9,270 bases of DNA from Lachnospiraceae bacterium. Lineage in GTDB: Bacteria; Bacillota; Clostridia; Lachnospirales; Anaerotignaceae. The DNA lies in contig JAQVIB010000072.1 in assembly GCA_028695945.1 (NCBI GenBank), positions 1-9,270 on the forward strand. The letters are read 5' to 3'. Made by a program: the position numbers and the translations under genes. A model generated the notes under the pieces. It saw only the letters and a list, made by a program, of their open reading frames with translations. It was not told where the DNA came from and made no database searches. This document shows, in pieces, positions 1 to 7,482 of the stretch (positions are counted from its first letter, which is position 1; the number at the start of each line of letters is the position of its first letter).

Positions 1-817
1 CTTAACCCTTGCACGCGTGACGGGTTCTTTACTTGCCGCCATTGAAAATATTCTTATTCCTCAGCGTCTGGCCCTTTTTGGAGGAGGAGAAAATGTGCTT
101 TCTGTTTTTGGAAGCCTAACCGGTATGGCAATGCCTCTTATTCAACTGCCAAGTGCGTTGCTTATGGCAATTTCTGTTACGCTTGTGCCTGCCCTAAGTG
201 AAGCACGGGCAACAAACAATAACCGCATGACAGCCGCTTTAATAGAAAAAGCCATTACCTACACTGCCGTAATAGGCTTTGGCTTTGCCGCTGTTTTTGC
301 CGCATTTCCAGAAGAAATTTGTTATATCATATATAGTCAAAAAGAACTTGGCAGTTTGCTTTTACGCCTTTGCATAATATGCCCATTTATGTATATGCAA
401 ATCACTATAAGTGGCATACTAAACGGCCTTGGCAGCCATAGCTTTATATTCCGCCAAAACCTTATTCCCTCTGGAATAAACTTATTTTTTATTTATATCT
501 TTATACCTCATTGGGGTACTGACGCATTTATTGTTGGAATTACCCTAAGCCTTATTGTTACTTCAACCATGGGCGTAAAAGAAATTTCTAAAAAAAGTAA
601 TATACGGTTTTCAACCTATAAAAGCATAATATTACCAGCCATTTGTGCTGTATCAGCCTATATCGTATTGCAGTTTATACCAAAAAACCCAACTTTCAAT
701 CTATACATAATTGCTCTTTCCACAATACTGCTCTTCCTAATTTACCTTGTATTACTTTTCTTAACTGGGGCATTAAGCAAAGATGATGTAATGTCGTTTC
801 TTCCAAAAAAAAGATAG
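1..817 (+). CDS. SpoVB/MurJ-like polysaccharide or lipid flippase, C-terminal half (5' partial)
   Basis: This is the C-terminal part of a multi-pass membrane protein of the MOP flippase superfamily, SpoVB branch. The family moves lipid-linked cell-wall or polysaccharide precursors across the membrane, and SpoVB acts in spore cortex formation. The reading frame is open to the left edge (first full codon at base 2, reading L-T-L-A-R), so the GTG at 17 is internal and not a start. Recognition rests on the stretch around AIENILIPQRL followed by LTGMAMPLIQLPSALLMAISV and LVPALSEA, which matches the SpoVB pattern. About 271 residues are present; family members have about 500-550, so roughly half is missing. 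I count about seven hydrophobic segments, the last at the C-terminus before a basic tail (PKKR). It converges on galT, with a terminator 17 bases after the stop. The superfamily call is firm. A role in sporulation rather than another polysaccharide export job is not decidable here. Confidence 0.85.
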   Translation, partial: LTLARVTGSLLAAIENILIPQRLALFGGGENVLSVFGSLTGMAMPLIQLPSALLMAISVTLVPALSEARATNNNRMTAALIEKAITYTAVIGFGFAAVFAAFPEEICYIIYSQKELGSLLLRLCIICPFMYMQITISGILNGLGSHSFIFRQNLIPSGINLFFIYIFIPHWGTDAFIVGITLSLIVTSTMGVKEISKKSNIRFSTYKSIILPAICAVSAYIVLQFIPKNPTFNLYIIALSTILLFLIYLVLLFLTGALSKDDVMSFLPKKR

Positions 818-833
818 CTTTTCATAATTTTAT

Positions 834-868
834 GTAAAAAATCCCACTTTTTCAGTGGGATTTTTTAC
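834..868. terminator. Bidirectional intrinsic terminator between the flippase gene and galT
   Basis: A perfect 15-bp inverted repeat: GTAAAAAATCCCACT (834-848), a five-base loop (849-853), and AGTGGGATTTTTTAC (854-868). The GC-containing core is TCCCACT/AGTGGGA, flanked by six A on one side and six T on the other, so a U-tract follows the stem in either direction. It sits between the + strand flippase stop (815-817) and the - strand galT stop (868-870), and the outermost pair touches the galT stop codon. It should end the flippase transcript and the polA-to-galT operon. Confidence 0.93.
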
Positions 869-1860
869 TATTTACTCCAATCTTCATTACTGCGGTATTT
901 TTCTGCGGCAGTTTCAGGCAACATTGGGTTTATATAGCTGCCTGTAGCAAATTCAAACCCTGCTGGTGCTCCAATTCGTGGCAGTATCCGCATATACCAG
1001 TGAAAATCCTCCTCTTCACGGTCTTTAGGACTATCTTCAAAGCAGAGGTTATAGCAAATACCATCTCTAAGTTCTGTTACCCTTTTAAGCAATTGTTTTA
1101 GCATTATTCCAAGTTCTTTAAGGTCATTCTCGCTCAATTTACCAAAGGTGGAAACATGCTTTTTGCTCACCACCCATAATTCAAAGCTAAGCTTTGCAGC
1201 ATATGGAACAAACGCAACAAAACTGTCATTTTCCGCAACTATCCTTGTTTTGTTTTTTATCTCGTATTTAACCATATCGCATATAACACAGCTACCTTTT
1301 TCTTTTCGATATGCCTTTATGTTTCTTAAGGCTTTTTCCTGCTCCAAAGGAATAACCGAAACTCCCATAATTTGCCAATGAGAGTGGTCAATAGACGCCC
1401 CAGCTTCTGGACCATTATTTTTAAATATCTGCACATATTTAATAAAGTCCTCTTCCTCAATAACCTTAAACCTGTGTTGAAGAACCTTTAAAATGTTGTA
1501 CATGTGTTCCTCTGTAAATTGGCTTGGGTCGCCATTGTGGTCTGGTGTATCAACAAGTACCTCATGTATTCCTATTCCAGCTTCAGAATAATAAAAATCC
1601 TCATTGCATTTCTCAAAGCAGTCTGTATCAACCGCAGGGTATAAATTTCTAAAAACCCTAAGATTCCATTCTCCATCTGCCCCGTTTTGATAAATTTGGT
1701 CTGGAGTTTTGTCCTCATTCCCAGGGCAAAAAGGACAATCTGTATTATCCGTCTTCTTTTTTGGAGTGCTTTTTATAGCAAAATGGTATGGCTTCCTTCT
1801 TCTATTTGATGCAAAAATAACCCATTCACCTGTAAGTATATCTCTTCTTAACTGAGACAT
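868..1860 (-). CDS. galT: Galactose-1-phosphate uridylyltransferase family protein (HIT-like fold)
   Basis: A 330-residue protein of the GalT family, which swaps UMP between UDP-glucose and galactose-1-phosphate in the Leloir pathway through a uridylylated histidine. Visible motifs are a zinc CxxC (C42, C45, in CPFCPGNE), a third zinc ligand H108 (DTPDHN), and the active site DHSHWQ. In that site H159 would be the fourth zinc ligand, H161 the nucleophile and Q163 the conserved Gln. The usual His-Pro-His is His-Ser-His here. A second CxxC (C191, C194) with H235 and H287 resembles the second zinc site of the plant relative ADP-glucose phosphorylase. Length is normal. The ATG is preceded by AGGGTGAT at good spacing, 15 bases after the upstream stop, making this the last gene of the polA operon. 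No galK or galE is in view, so the true sugar phosphate or nucleotide is uncertain. Confidence 0.85.
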   Translation of the reverse strand: MSQLRRDILTGEWVIFASNRRRKPYHFAIKSTPKKKTDNTDCPFCPGNEDKTPDQIYQNGADGEWNLRVFRNLYPAVDTDCFEKCNEDFYYSEAGIGIHEVLVDTPDHNGDPSQFTEEHMYNILKVLQHRFKVIEEEDFIKYVQIFKNNGPEAGASIDHSHWQIMGVSVIPLEQEKALRNIKAYRKEKGSCVICDMVKYEIKNKTRIVAENDSFVAFVPYAAKLSFELWVVSKKHVSTFGKLSENDLKELGIMLKQLLKRVTELRDGICYNLCFEDSPKDREEEDFHWYMRILPRIGAPAGFEFATGSYINPMLPETAAEKYRSNEDWSK

Positions 1861-1875
1861 TCTATCACCCTATCT

Positions 1876-3480
1876 TTATTCAATATACCAGCCTTCAATT
1901 CCATTGTAGCTGTTAAACTGCAACGGAACAATGTTGCCTGCAATTCTTTCGTCCACAAATAATGCTGATTTTCTAAATACAATGCTTACACAAGGAATTT
2001 CAGAACAAATTTGCATCTGCAACTGTGTCATAGCTGTACGCATTGCCGCCTCGCCAACTGCACTGTACATTGCATCTATAAGCTCATCAGTTTTTGCATT
2101 GCTGTAGCCACCATAGTTTCCAGACCCGCCTGTTCTGAATAAAAACCCAAACTCAGGCACTATTGATAGTTCCCATCCACCCATATACATATCAAAATCT
2201 CCGCTTTCAAGTCTTGAAATATAGTCATCGAAATTTACCTTTTCAGTTTTAACATCAAAGCCTATGCCATTAAGTTCCTCTGCAATTTTATATGCAACTT
2301 GGCACCTCTCCTCATTTTCTTGGTTTACAAGTATGGTAAAATCAAGCTTTTTCACTCCTTCGCTGTAAGCCTTGCTTCTAACCTTTTCATTTTCACCAAG
2401 TTTAAAGCCAGCATTTTCTAAGCATTGTCTTGCTCCTGTAAGGTCATAACTATAACTACTTTCCGTTACGCTATTTAGCCAGCTTTGCGGATTAAGTGGA
2501 GTGTCTGCCGCAACTGCATTAGATAAATAGATACCATCAATTATACTTTCAGTAGGTACCGCAAGCGCCACGGCTTTTCTAACATTTTTATCGTTGAAAA
2601 TCTCGTTATTAAAATTAAAACCTAAAAAGTCATAATAATTATTTGCATAGGAAAACTTTTTTGCCCCTCCGTCTAAATCAAACTTTCCTAAAACTGTTTC
2701 ATCTGCCACAACGCTGTCCGTAATCCTTTGACTGAATGTGTATACATCTGTATCCGCATCGGTAGTTATATTTACAATAATATTTTGAATAGATGGTCTG
2801 TTTGCAAAACTGTTATTAACAGCCTTAAGTCTTAATTCTTTTGCCGCAGTATAGTCATCAAAGGCATATGCCCCATTGCCTAGAGGCACCAAATTTTTAC
2901 TGCTTGTAAGAACACTTTCACTACCATAGTATGCCGAAGAAATTAGCGGAAAGCTCATAGCATATATATTTCCACTAAAAGCCTCTGTAAAACGCACCGA
3001 TACTGTATAATCATCCGTTTTGCTAAAGCTTGCAACACGCTCTATACACGGCTTATATACTGCATTTTCCCCAGCTTGCTTTAATGTATTAAGGGAAAAT
3101 ATAACATCATCAGCTGTAATACTGCTTCCATCGTGCCATTTAAGACCATGCTTAATTTTAAGGTTAAGTTCTCTGCCTTCACTTGCGTAGTACCAGCTTT
3201 CCGCAATACTAGACACAGGCTTATAGCTTTCGTTTATCCCAACAAGAGGTTCATACATGATGCGAAGTATGTTATCTACTGATGCATCCTCGTTTGTAAG
3301 AGGATTAAGGGTAATTGCAGTACGCATACTAAGAGTCAAATCTTTATTATCTTTTTTGTTTATTTTGTTGGCATCACCAACCTGAACTGCTATCAGTTCG
3401 TTACTCTGCTCATCCTTTTGGGCTTTGCATCCTGAAAAGAACAGAGATACCGCTAAAAACGCAACTAAAATCCTTTTCAT
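1876..3480 (-). CDS. Oligopeptide/nickel-type ABC transporter substrate-binding lipoprotein (SBP family 5)
   Basis: A 534-residue extracellular solute-binding protein of family 5 (OppA/DppA type), which captures peptides, nickel or similar ligands for an ABC importer. It has a short basic, hydrophobic leader and a lipobox-like FSGC, with C18 as the likely lipidated cysteine. Phe at -3 is less common than Leu. Family signatures follow: TLNPLTNEDASVDN and MYEPLV near residues 57-80, then WHDGSSITADDVIFSL at 115-130. Length is typical and the protein looks complete. GGAGG lies six bases before the ATG, and the upstream transglycosylase gene ends 14 bases away, so the two are co-transcribed. No permease or ATPase gene is nearby, so it is an orphan that must borrow a transporter encoded elsewhere or act as a ligand sensor. 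The family call is firm; the ligand cannot be read from sequence. Confidence 0.9.
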   Translation of the reverse strand: MKRILVAFLAVSLFFSGCKAQKDEQSNELIAVQVGDANKINKKDNKDLTLSMRTAITLNPLTNEDASVDNILRIMYEPLVGINESYKPVSSIAESWYYASEGRELNLKIKHGLKWHDGSSITADDVIFSLNTLKQAGENAVYKPCIERVASFSKTDDYTVSVRFTEAFSGNIYAMSFPLISSAYYGSESVLTSSKNLVPLGNGAYAFDDYTAAKELRLKAVNNSFANRPSIQNIIVNITTDADTDVYTFSQRITDSVVADETVLGKFDLDGGAKKFSYANNYYDFLGFNFNNEIFNDKNVRKAVALAVPTESIIDGIYLSNAVAADTPLNPQSWLNSVTESSYSYDLTGARQCLENAGFKLGENEKVRSKAYSEGVKKLDFTILVNQENEERCQVAYKIAEELNGIGFDVKTEKVNFDDYISRLESGDFDMYMGGWELSIVPEFGFLFRTGGSGNYGGYSNAKTDELIDAMYSAVGEAAMRTAMTQLQMQICSEIPCVSIVFRKSALFVDERIAGNIVPLQFNSYNGIEGWYIE

Positions 3481-3494
3481 ACTTTTCCTCCATA

Positions 3495-4058
3495 TCAGTA
3501 AATAAATTCATAAATTTTCTTTACAATATTTACTTTCCTGACATATTTATCTGTTTCTCCAAATGGAATTTCATATAAATTTATTCCATCCGACGAGTAT
3601 TTTACATCACCAAGCCATTTGCTTACGTTCCCACTTCCAGCGTTATATGCCGCAATTACCGTATCTTGATTATTGTCATATTGCTTAAAGAGCACAGCCA
3701 AATACCAGCAACCAATTTTTATATTTGTTTCGGCATCAAACAAAGATTCCTCAGTAAAATTTTCAATATTCAATACATCGGCGCCCCATTTGCCTGTAGT
3801 AGCAGATATTTGCATAAGTCCCCTTGCATTTTTAGGAGATACTGCATTTTCATCAAATCTGCTTTCAACAAACATAACCGCATATACAAGACTTTCTTCA
3901 AGCCCATTTTCCTTTGCATACTTTTCAACAATATCCTTGTGCTCTCTGGAAAATAAGTTGGGTAATACAAAACATCTTAACCCCAACACAACCGCTATTA
4001 AAAAAAGAAAATATGTACCAGTTTTTCTGAGCCATTTAAGGCTGAAACAATAAAACAT
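3495..4058 (-). CDS. Membrane-anchored lytic transglycosylase, SLT domain
   Basis: A 187-residue protein with a basic start, one hydrophobic segment (about residues 14-34, signal peptide or membrane anchor) and an extracellular SLT/goose-lysozyme-like domain from about residue 40 to 180. Such enzymes cut the MurNAc-GlcNAc bond of peptidoglycan, leaving 1,6-anhydro ends. Motifs in order: the ESRF box with E65 as expected catalytic acid, ARGLMQI (78-84), and AYNAG (137-141), then the closing ETDKYVRKV segment. It is a compact single-domain member with no LysM or other binding domain. The ribosome binding site AGGAG overlaps the coaE stop codon (only nine bases separate the genes), which suggests translational coupling. 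It is the third gene of the operon, before the peptide-binding lipoprotein. The enzyme class is clear; its role in growth, division or sporulation is not. Confidence 0.92.
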   Translation of the reverse strand: MFYCFSLKWLRKTGTYFLFLIAVVLGLRCFVLPNLFSREHKDIVEKYAKENGLEESLVYAVMFVESRFDENAVSPKNARGLMQISATTGKWGADVLNIENFTEESLFDAETNIKIGCWYLAVLFKQYDNNQDTVIAAYNAGSGNVSKWLGDVKYSSDGINLYEIPFGETDKYVRKVNIVKKIYEFIY

Positions 4059-4067
4059 TGTACTCTC

Positions 4068-4658
4068 CTAATCCTTAACAAATAATTTTTCTATCTGCCT
4101 TTCCACTTCCTCAATCTCTCCGCTGTTGTCAATAATTACGTCTGCATATTTTTTGTATTCTTCCCAAGTTGGCTGTGATGCTATCCTGCTTATTCCATGT
4201 TCTTTATCAATTTTATCCCTAGTAATTATTCTTTCAAGTCGAATTTCTTCTTTTGCATAAACCACCCATATTTCATTGCAGAGGTTTTTAAATTCTCCTT
4301 CCAATAAAAGCGGTGCATCAATAATAACAACTTCTGCACTTTCTTCTTTCGCCTGTTTAATTCTGTTTTCAATCTCCATAAAGATGTATTTATGGGTACA
4401 AGCATTCAAAAAAGCAAGCTTTTCTTTTCCTTCTTTAAATACTATTGTACCTAGCTTTTTCCTGATTATTTCCCCGTTGCTATCCAAAATCTCATTTCCA
4501 AAATAACTAACTAATTCATTGTACGCCGGCTTTCCCTTTAGAATTATATCATGTCCTATTGCATCTGCATCTATAATATAAGCACCTTTTTTTGCCAAAA
4601 TTTTGCTTACGACGCTTTTTCCACTGCCTGTTCCGCCTGTTAACCCTATTATCCGCAT
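4068..4658 (-). CDS. coaE: Dephospho-CoA kinase
   Basis: A 196-residue cytoplasmic kinase that phosphorylates the 3'-hydroxyl of dephospho-CoA with ATP, the last step of coenzyme A synthesis. The P-loop is at residues 8-15 (GGTGSGKS; Thr10 where Ile is more usual). The substrate-site DADAIGH follows at 30-36, then DAPLLLE at 114-120, a lid-region Arg cluster (R140, R143, R147) and the RIASQPTWEEY segment. The usual His-Pro of the helical substrate domain reads His89-Lys90, a minor departure. Length is standard. GGTGGTG sits six bases before the ATG, and polA ends 16 bases upstream. PolA-CoaE adjacency is common in Gram-positive genomes and supports the call. Its stop codon lies inside the ribosome binding site of the next gene. 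Confidence 0.96.
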   Translation of the reverse strand: MRIIGLTGGTGSGKSVVSKILAKKGAYIIDADAIGHDIILKGKPAYNELVSYFGNEILDSNGEIIRKKLGTIVFKEGKEKLAFLNACTHKYIFMEIENRIKQAKEESAEVVIIDAPLLLEGEFKNLCNEIWVVYAKEEIRLERIITRDKIDKEHGISRIASQPTWEEYKKYADVIIDNSGEIEEVERQIEKLFVKD

Positions 4659-4674
4659 TTTTTACACCACCAAT

Positions 4675-7353
4675 TTACTTTGTTTCATACCAGCTTTTAC
4701 CCATTTTAACCTCTGCCTCCATAGGCACTTTAAGGGAAACTGCATTTTCCATATTTTCTTTAAGCAAAACAGATACTTCCTCAATTTCATCTATGTGAGT
4801 TTCAATTAAAAGTTCATCGTGCACCTGCAAAATTAGTCGTGATTTAAGGCCTCTCTTTTTAATTTCGCTGTGTACCTTAACCATAGCTATTTTAATTATA
4901 TCTGCTGCACTTCCCTGTATTGGCATATTCATTGCAACTCTTTCACCAAAGGAACGCTGCACAAAATTTGTAGCATTAAGTTCAGGCATAGCACGTCGTC
5001 TTCCAAAAATTGTAGATACATAACCGTTGTTCCTTGCATCTTCAATAGTTTTGTCCATGTAAACTCTAATGTTTGGATATTTTTCAAAATAGCTTTCAAT
5101 ATATTGCTCTGCTTCCTTACGTGGTATGCCCAAATCCTGCCCAAGACTGAATGCTCCAATACCATATACAATTCCAAAATTAACTGCCTTTGCATTAGAC
5201 CTCTGCTGTGGTGTAACCTCATCAAACGGAATGTTAAACACCTGCGATGCCGTAAGACGATGAATATCCTGACCTTCCTTGAAAGCATTAATAAGGGTTT
5301 GGTCATTCGCCATATCCGCCAGTACCCTAAGTTCAATTTGAGAATAATCGGCATCTAAAAATACATACTCTTTACTGGTAGGAATAAATACCTTTCTAAG
5401 CTTTCTGCCAAGCTCTAACCTTATAGGAATGTTCTGCAAGTTTGGCTCTGTACTGCTTATTCTTCCTGTAGCAGTGATAGTTTGGTTAAAGGTAGAATAA
5501 ATTTTTTCCGTTTCTTTATCCATTACATTTAAAAGTCCGTCTGCATAAGTGCTTTTAAGCTTACTAAGTTGGCGGTAAAGAAGAATCTTATCTACTACAG
5601 GGCTTTCAAATCTAAGCTTTTCCAAAACTTCTGCCGCTGTAGAGTATCCTGTTTTCGTTTTTTTGCTTCCCTTTAATCCTAACTTTTCAAACAAAATAAC
5701 ACCGAGCTGTTTTGGTGAATTAATGTTAAATTCCTCGCCAGCTAGAAAATAAATCTCTGTAGTAAGACCTTCCAGTTCGCTTTCAAGGTTCTTTTGATAT
5801 TCCAAAAGCTCCTCACGATTTACCTTCATTCCCCACTTTTCCATGTCGCTAAGCACAAAAATAAGCGGCATCTCAATGTCATAAAAAAGTGATACCTGAC
5901 CATTTTCTTTCAGCCTTTCTTCCATAACTTTTTTCCCTTCAAAGATAAGCTGTGCTTGTGGTGCTGCAAAATCCAAAAGTTCTTCGTCTTTAATATCCAG
6001 TATAGATTTTTTGCTCTTCCCCTTGCCCAAAACCTCTTCTTCAGACTTTATTGTTTTGTTTAAAAATTCCGCCACAATGTCGTCACAATTATAGGTTTCT
6101 CTTGTTGGGTTAAGTATATAAGCGGCAATGGCAGTGTCAAATGTAACTCCATCCAAGTTTATGCCTAATTTTCTCATAAGGCTTATATCACTTTTTATAT
6201 TATGTCCTATTTTTATATACTCTTTACTTTCGAAAAAATCTCTTGAAATATTACCTACTGCCTCTTCATTAAGACTTTCCGTAATACACACAAAACTTCC
6301 TCCTGCTGAATGATTATACAAGCTCAAGCCTTTTAAAATTCCATTTTCAACAAAAATCAGATATGCAGTTTCAGTTCCTTTTTCTATAGAGGAAATATAT
6401 TCGGTAAATTCAAATTTAGAAACAATAAGCTTGCATTGAAACTTTTCTTCATTTTTCTCTTCTTTTGAGACTTCTTCCTCTTCTACGCTAAAGCGGTTAA
6501 GCATTCTTTTAAATTCGTATCTTTTAATAAGTTCATATGCCTGTGCAGAAATTTGACTTCCTATAATTTGCATGTCTTCAGTGTTAAACTCTATTGGCAT
6601 ATCCCTAACAATTGTGGCAAGAAACTTGCTAAGCCTTGCTTGTTCCTGAAATTCCTGCAAGTTTTTAGATGCCCTTGGAGGTTTCACGTTTTCAGCATTT
6701 TCTATTGCTGTTTCAATGTTTTTGTATTCCTGTATAATTTTTGTTGCAGTTTTCTCACCTATTCCTGGTACTCCTGGTATGTTATCCGATGAATCACCCA
6801 TCAAAGCCTTAAGGTCTATAAATTCCGTTGGTGTAACACCATATTTTTCAATAACGTCCTTTTCAAAATAGTCCTCAACCTCTGTTCTGACACCTTTTGT
6901 TTTAGGAATTCTTATTTTAAGGCTATTGCTGGCAAGTTGTAAAAGGTCACGGTCACCTGATACAATAACAGACTCAAAACCCATATCCTCAGCCTTTTTT
7001 GAAAGTGTACCTAAAATGTCATCAGCCTCAAAACCTTCAACCGCATACTGCTTAATATTTAAAGCCGAAAGAAGTTCTTTAAGCATAGGCATCTGCTGTG
7101 CCAATTCGTCTGGCATTGCATGCCTTGTGCCCTTATAACCGTCAAATTTCTCATGGCGAAAGGTAGGTGCTTTAAGGTCGAAGGCAATTGCCAAATAATC
7201 TGGTTTATCTTCGTCAATTAACTTAAATAATATATTAAAAAATCCATAAACCGCATTGGTATATTTGCCCTCCGCATTGCTAAGCAACGGTACTCCATAA
7301 TAAGCTCGGTTTATAATACTGTTTCCATCTACAAGCATAACTTTTTTCTGCAT
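4675..7353 (-). CDS. polA: DNA polymerase I (5' nuclease plus polymerase, decayed proofreading domain)
   Basis: DNA polymerase I fills gaps and removes RNA primers in lagging-strand synthesis and repair. From the chosen ATG the protein has 892 residues. The 5' nuclease domain (about 1-290) shows VDGNS, EGFEADDILG, SGDRDLLQL and the helix-hairpin-helix region DNIPGVPGIGEKTA. The middle 3'-5' exonuclease-like domain (about 305-480) has lost the DxE box, and its last box reads FAAPQ instead of YxxxD. The polymerase domain has motif A DADYSQIELR (667-676), motif B with R718, K722, F726 and Y730, and motif C QVHDE with D846. A longer frame opens at a GTG (7380), but GGAGG at 7359-7363 sits five bases before the ATG at 7353, and the predicted promoter leaves little or no leader for the GTG. 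First gene of the five-gene operon. Confidence 0.97.
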   Translation of the reverse strand: MQKKVMLVDGNSIINRAYYGVPLLSNAEGKYTNAVYGFFNILFKLIDEDKPDYLAIAFDLKAPTFRHEKFDGYKGTRHAMPDELAQQMPMLKELLSALNIKQYAVEGFEADDILGTLSKKAEDMGFESVIVSGDRDLLQLASNSLKIRIPKTKGVRTEVEDYFEKDVIEKYGVTPTEFIDLKALMGDSSDNIPGVPGIGEKTATKIIQEYKNIETAIENAENVKPPRASKNLQEFQEQARLSKFLATIVRDMPIEFNTEDMQIIGSQISAQAYELIKRYEFKRMLNRFSVEEEEVSKEEKNEEKFQCKLIVSKFEFTEYISSIEKGTETAYLIFVENGILKGLSLYNHSAGGSFVCITESLNEEAVGNISRDFFESKEYIKIGHNIKSDISLMRKLGINLDGVTFDTAIAAYILNPTRETYNCDDIVAEFLNKTIKSEEEVLGKGKSKKSILDIKDEELLDFAAPQAQLIFEGKKVMEERLKENGQVSLFYDIEMPLIFVLSDMEKWGMKVNREELLEYQKNLESELEGLTTEIYFLAGEEFNINSPKQLGVILFEKLGLKGSKKTKTGYSTAAEVLEKLRFESPVVDKILLYRQLSKLKSTYADGLLNVMDKETEKIYSTFNQTITATGRISSTEPNLQNIPIRLELGRKLRKVFIPTSKEYVFLDADYSQIELRVLADMANDQTLINAFKEGQDIHRLTASQVFNIPFDEVTPQQRSNAKAVNFGIVYGIGAFSLGQDLGIPRKEAEQYIESYFEKYPNIRVYMDKTIEDARNNGYVSTIFGRRRAMPELNATNFVQRSFGERVAMNMPIQGSAADIIKIAMVKVHSEIKKRGLKSRLILQVHDELLIETHIDEIEEVSVLLKENMENAVSLKVPMEAEVKMGKSWYETK

Positions 7354-7358
7354 AGTAA

Positions 7359-7363
7359 CCTCC
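7359..7363 (-). promoter_or_regulatory. Ribosome binding site that decides the polA start
   Basis: On the - strand this reads GGAGG, five bases before the ATG at 7351-7353. It lies inside the longer in-frame extension that would begin at GTG 7380, so the extension's own codons form the ribosome binding site. The GTG has no comparable site in front of it. The nine extra residues also precede MQKKVMLVDGN, where the conserved polymerase I N-terminus begins. Confidence 0.75.
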
Positions 7364-7380
7364 ATTAGTTCAATTCCCAC

Positions 7381-7482
7381 TTTGCTTATTATACACCACT
7401 TTTTGTTAAACTTACAGAAAAATTTATCACTGAAACAAGCACATTTGAATATTGTGTATTAAAAAAATCAGGAGGCTGTAAA
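7381..7482. other. Divergent intergenic region between polA and the truncated binding-protein gene
   Basis: About 100 AT-rich bases separate two divergent genes. The left side carries the polA -10 box. On the + strand a strong AGGAGG (7470-7475) lies seven bases before the ATG at 7483. I looked for a + strand promoter and found only weak candidates, such as TTATCA at 7424 with GAATAT at 7447. I see no riboswitch-like structure, tRNA or clear operator here. Confidence 0.55.
7388..7393 (-). promoter_or_regulatory. -10 promoter element for the polA operon
   Basis: On the - strand the bases read TATAAT, a perfect housekeeping sigma -10 box, inside GTGGTGTATAATAAGC. Transcription would start near 7380, giving a leader of about 25-30 bases before the polA ATG. 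I see no good -35 hexamer at 16-18 bases: the nearest TTGACA-like sequence, TTAACA, lies only 10 bases upstream. The promoter therefore rests on the -10 box and its position. Confidence 0.5.

Noticed and set aside
17..19. GTG as the start of the flippase gene
   Set aside because: The frame is open to base 2, no ribosome binding site precedes it, and the product would lack the first half of a family about 500 residues long. It is an internal codon of a gene cut by the window edge.
3673..4053. Open frames on the + strand across the transglycosylase gene
   Set aside because: They are antisense to a well-supported SLT gene and encode low-complexity, Ser-rich products without family features.
4870..5358. 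A 162-codon open frame on the + strand
   Set aside because: It lies antisense inside the conserved polymerase domain of polA, has a Cys/Ser/His-rich composition with no recognisable domain, and no ribosome binding site. It is a shadow of polA.
7400..7465. A + strand promoter for the truncated binding-protein gene
   Set aside because: Candidate boxes (TTATCA with GAATAT, or TATTAA near 7457) match the consensus poorly or have wrong spacing, so I did not call one.
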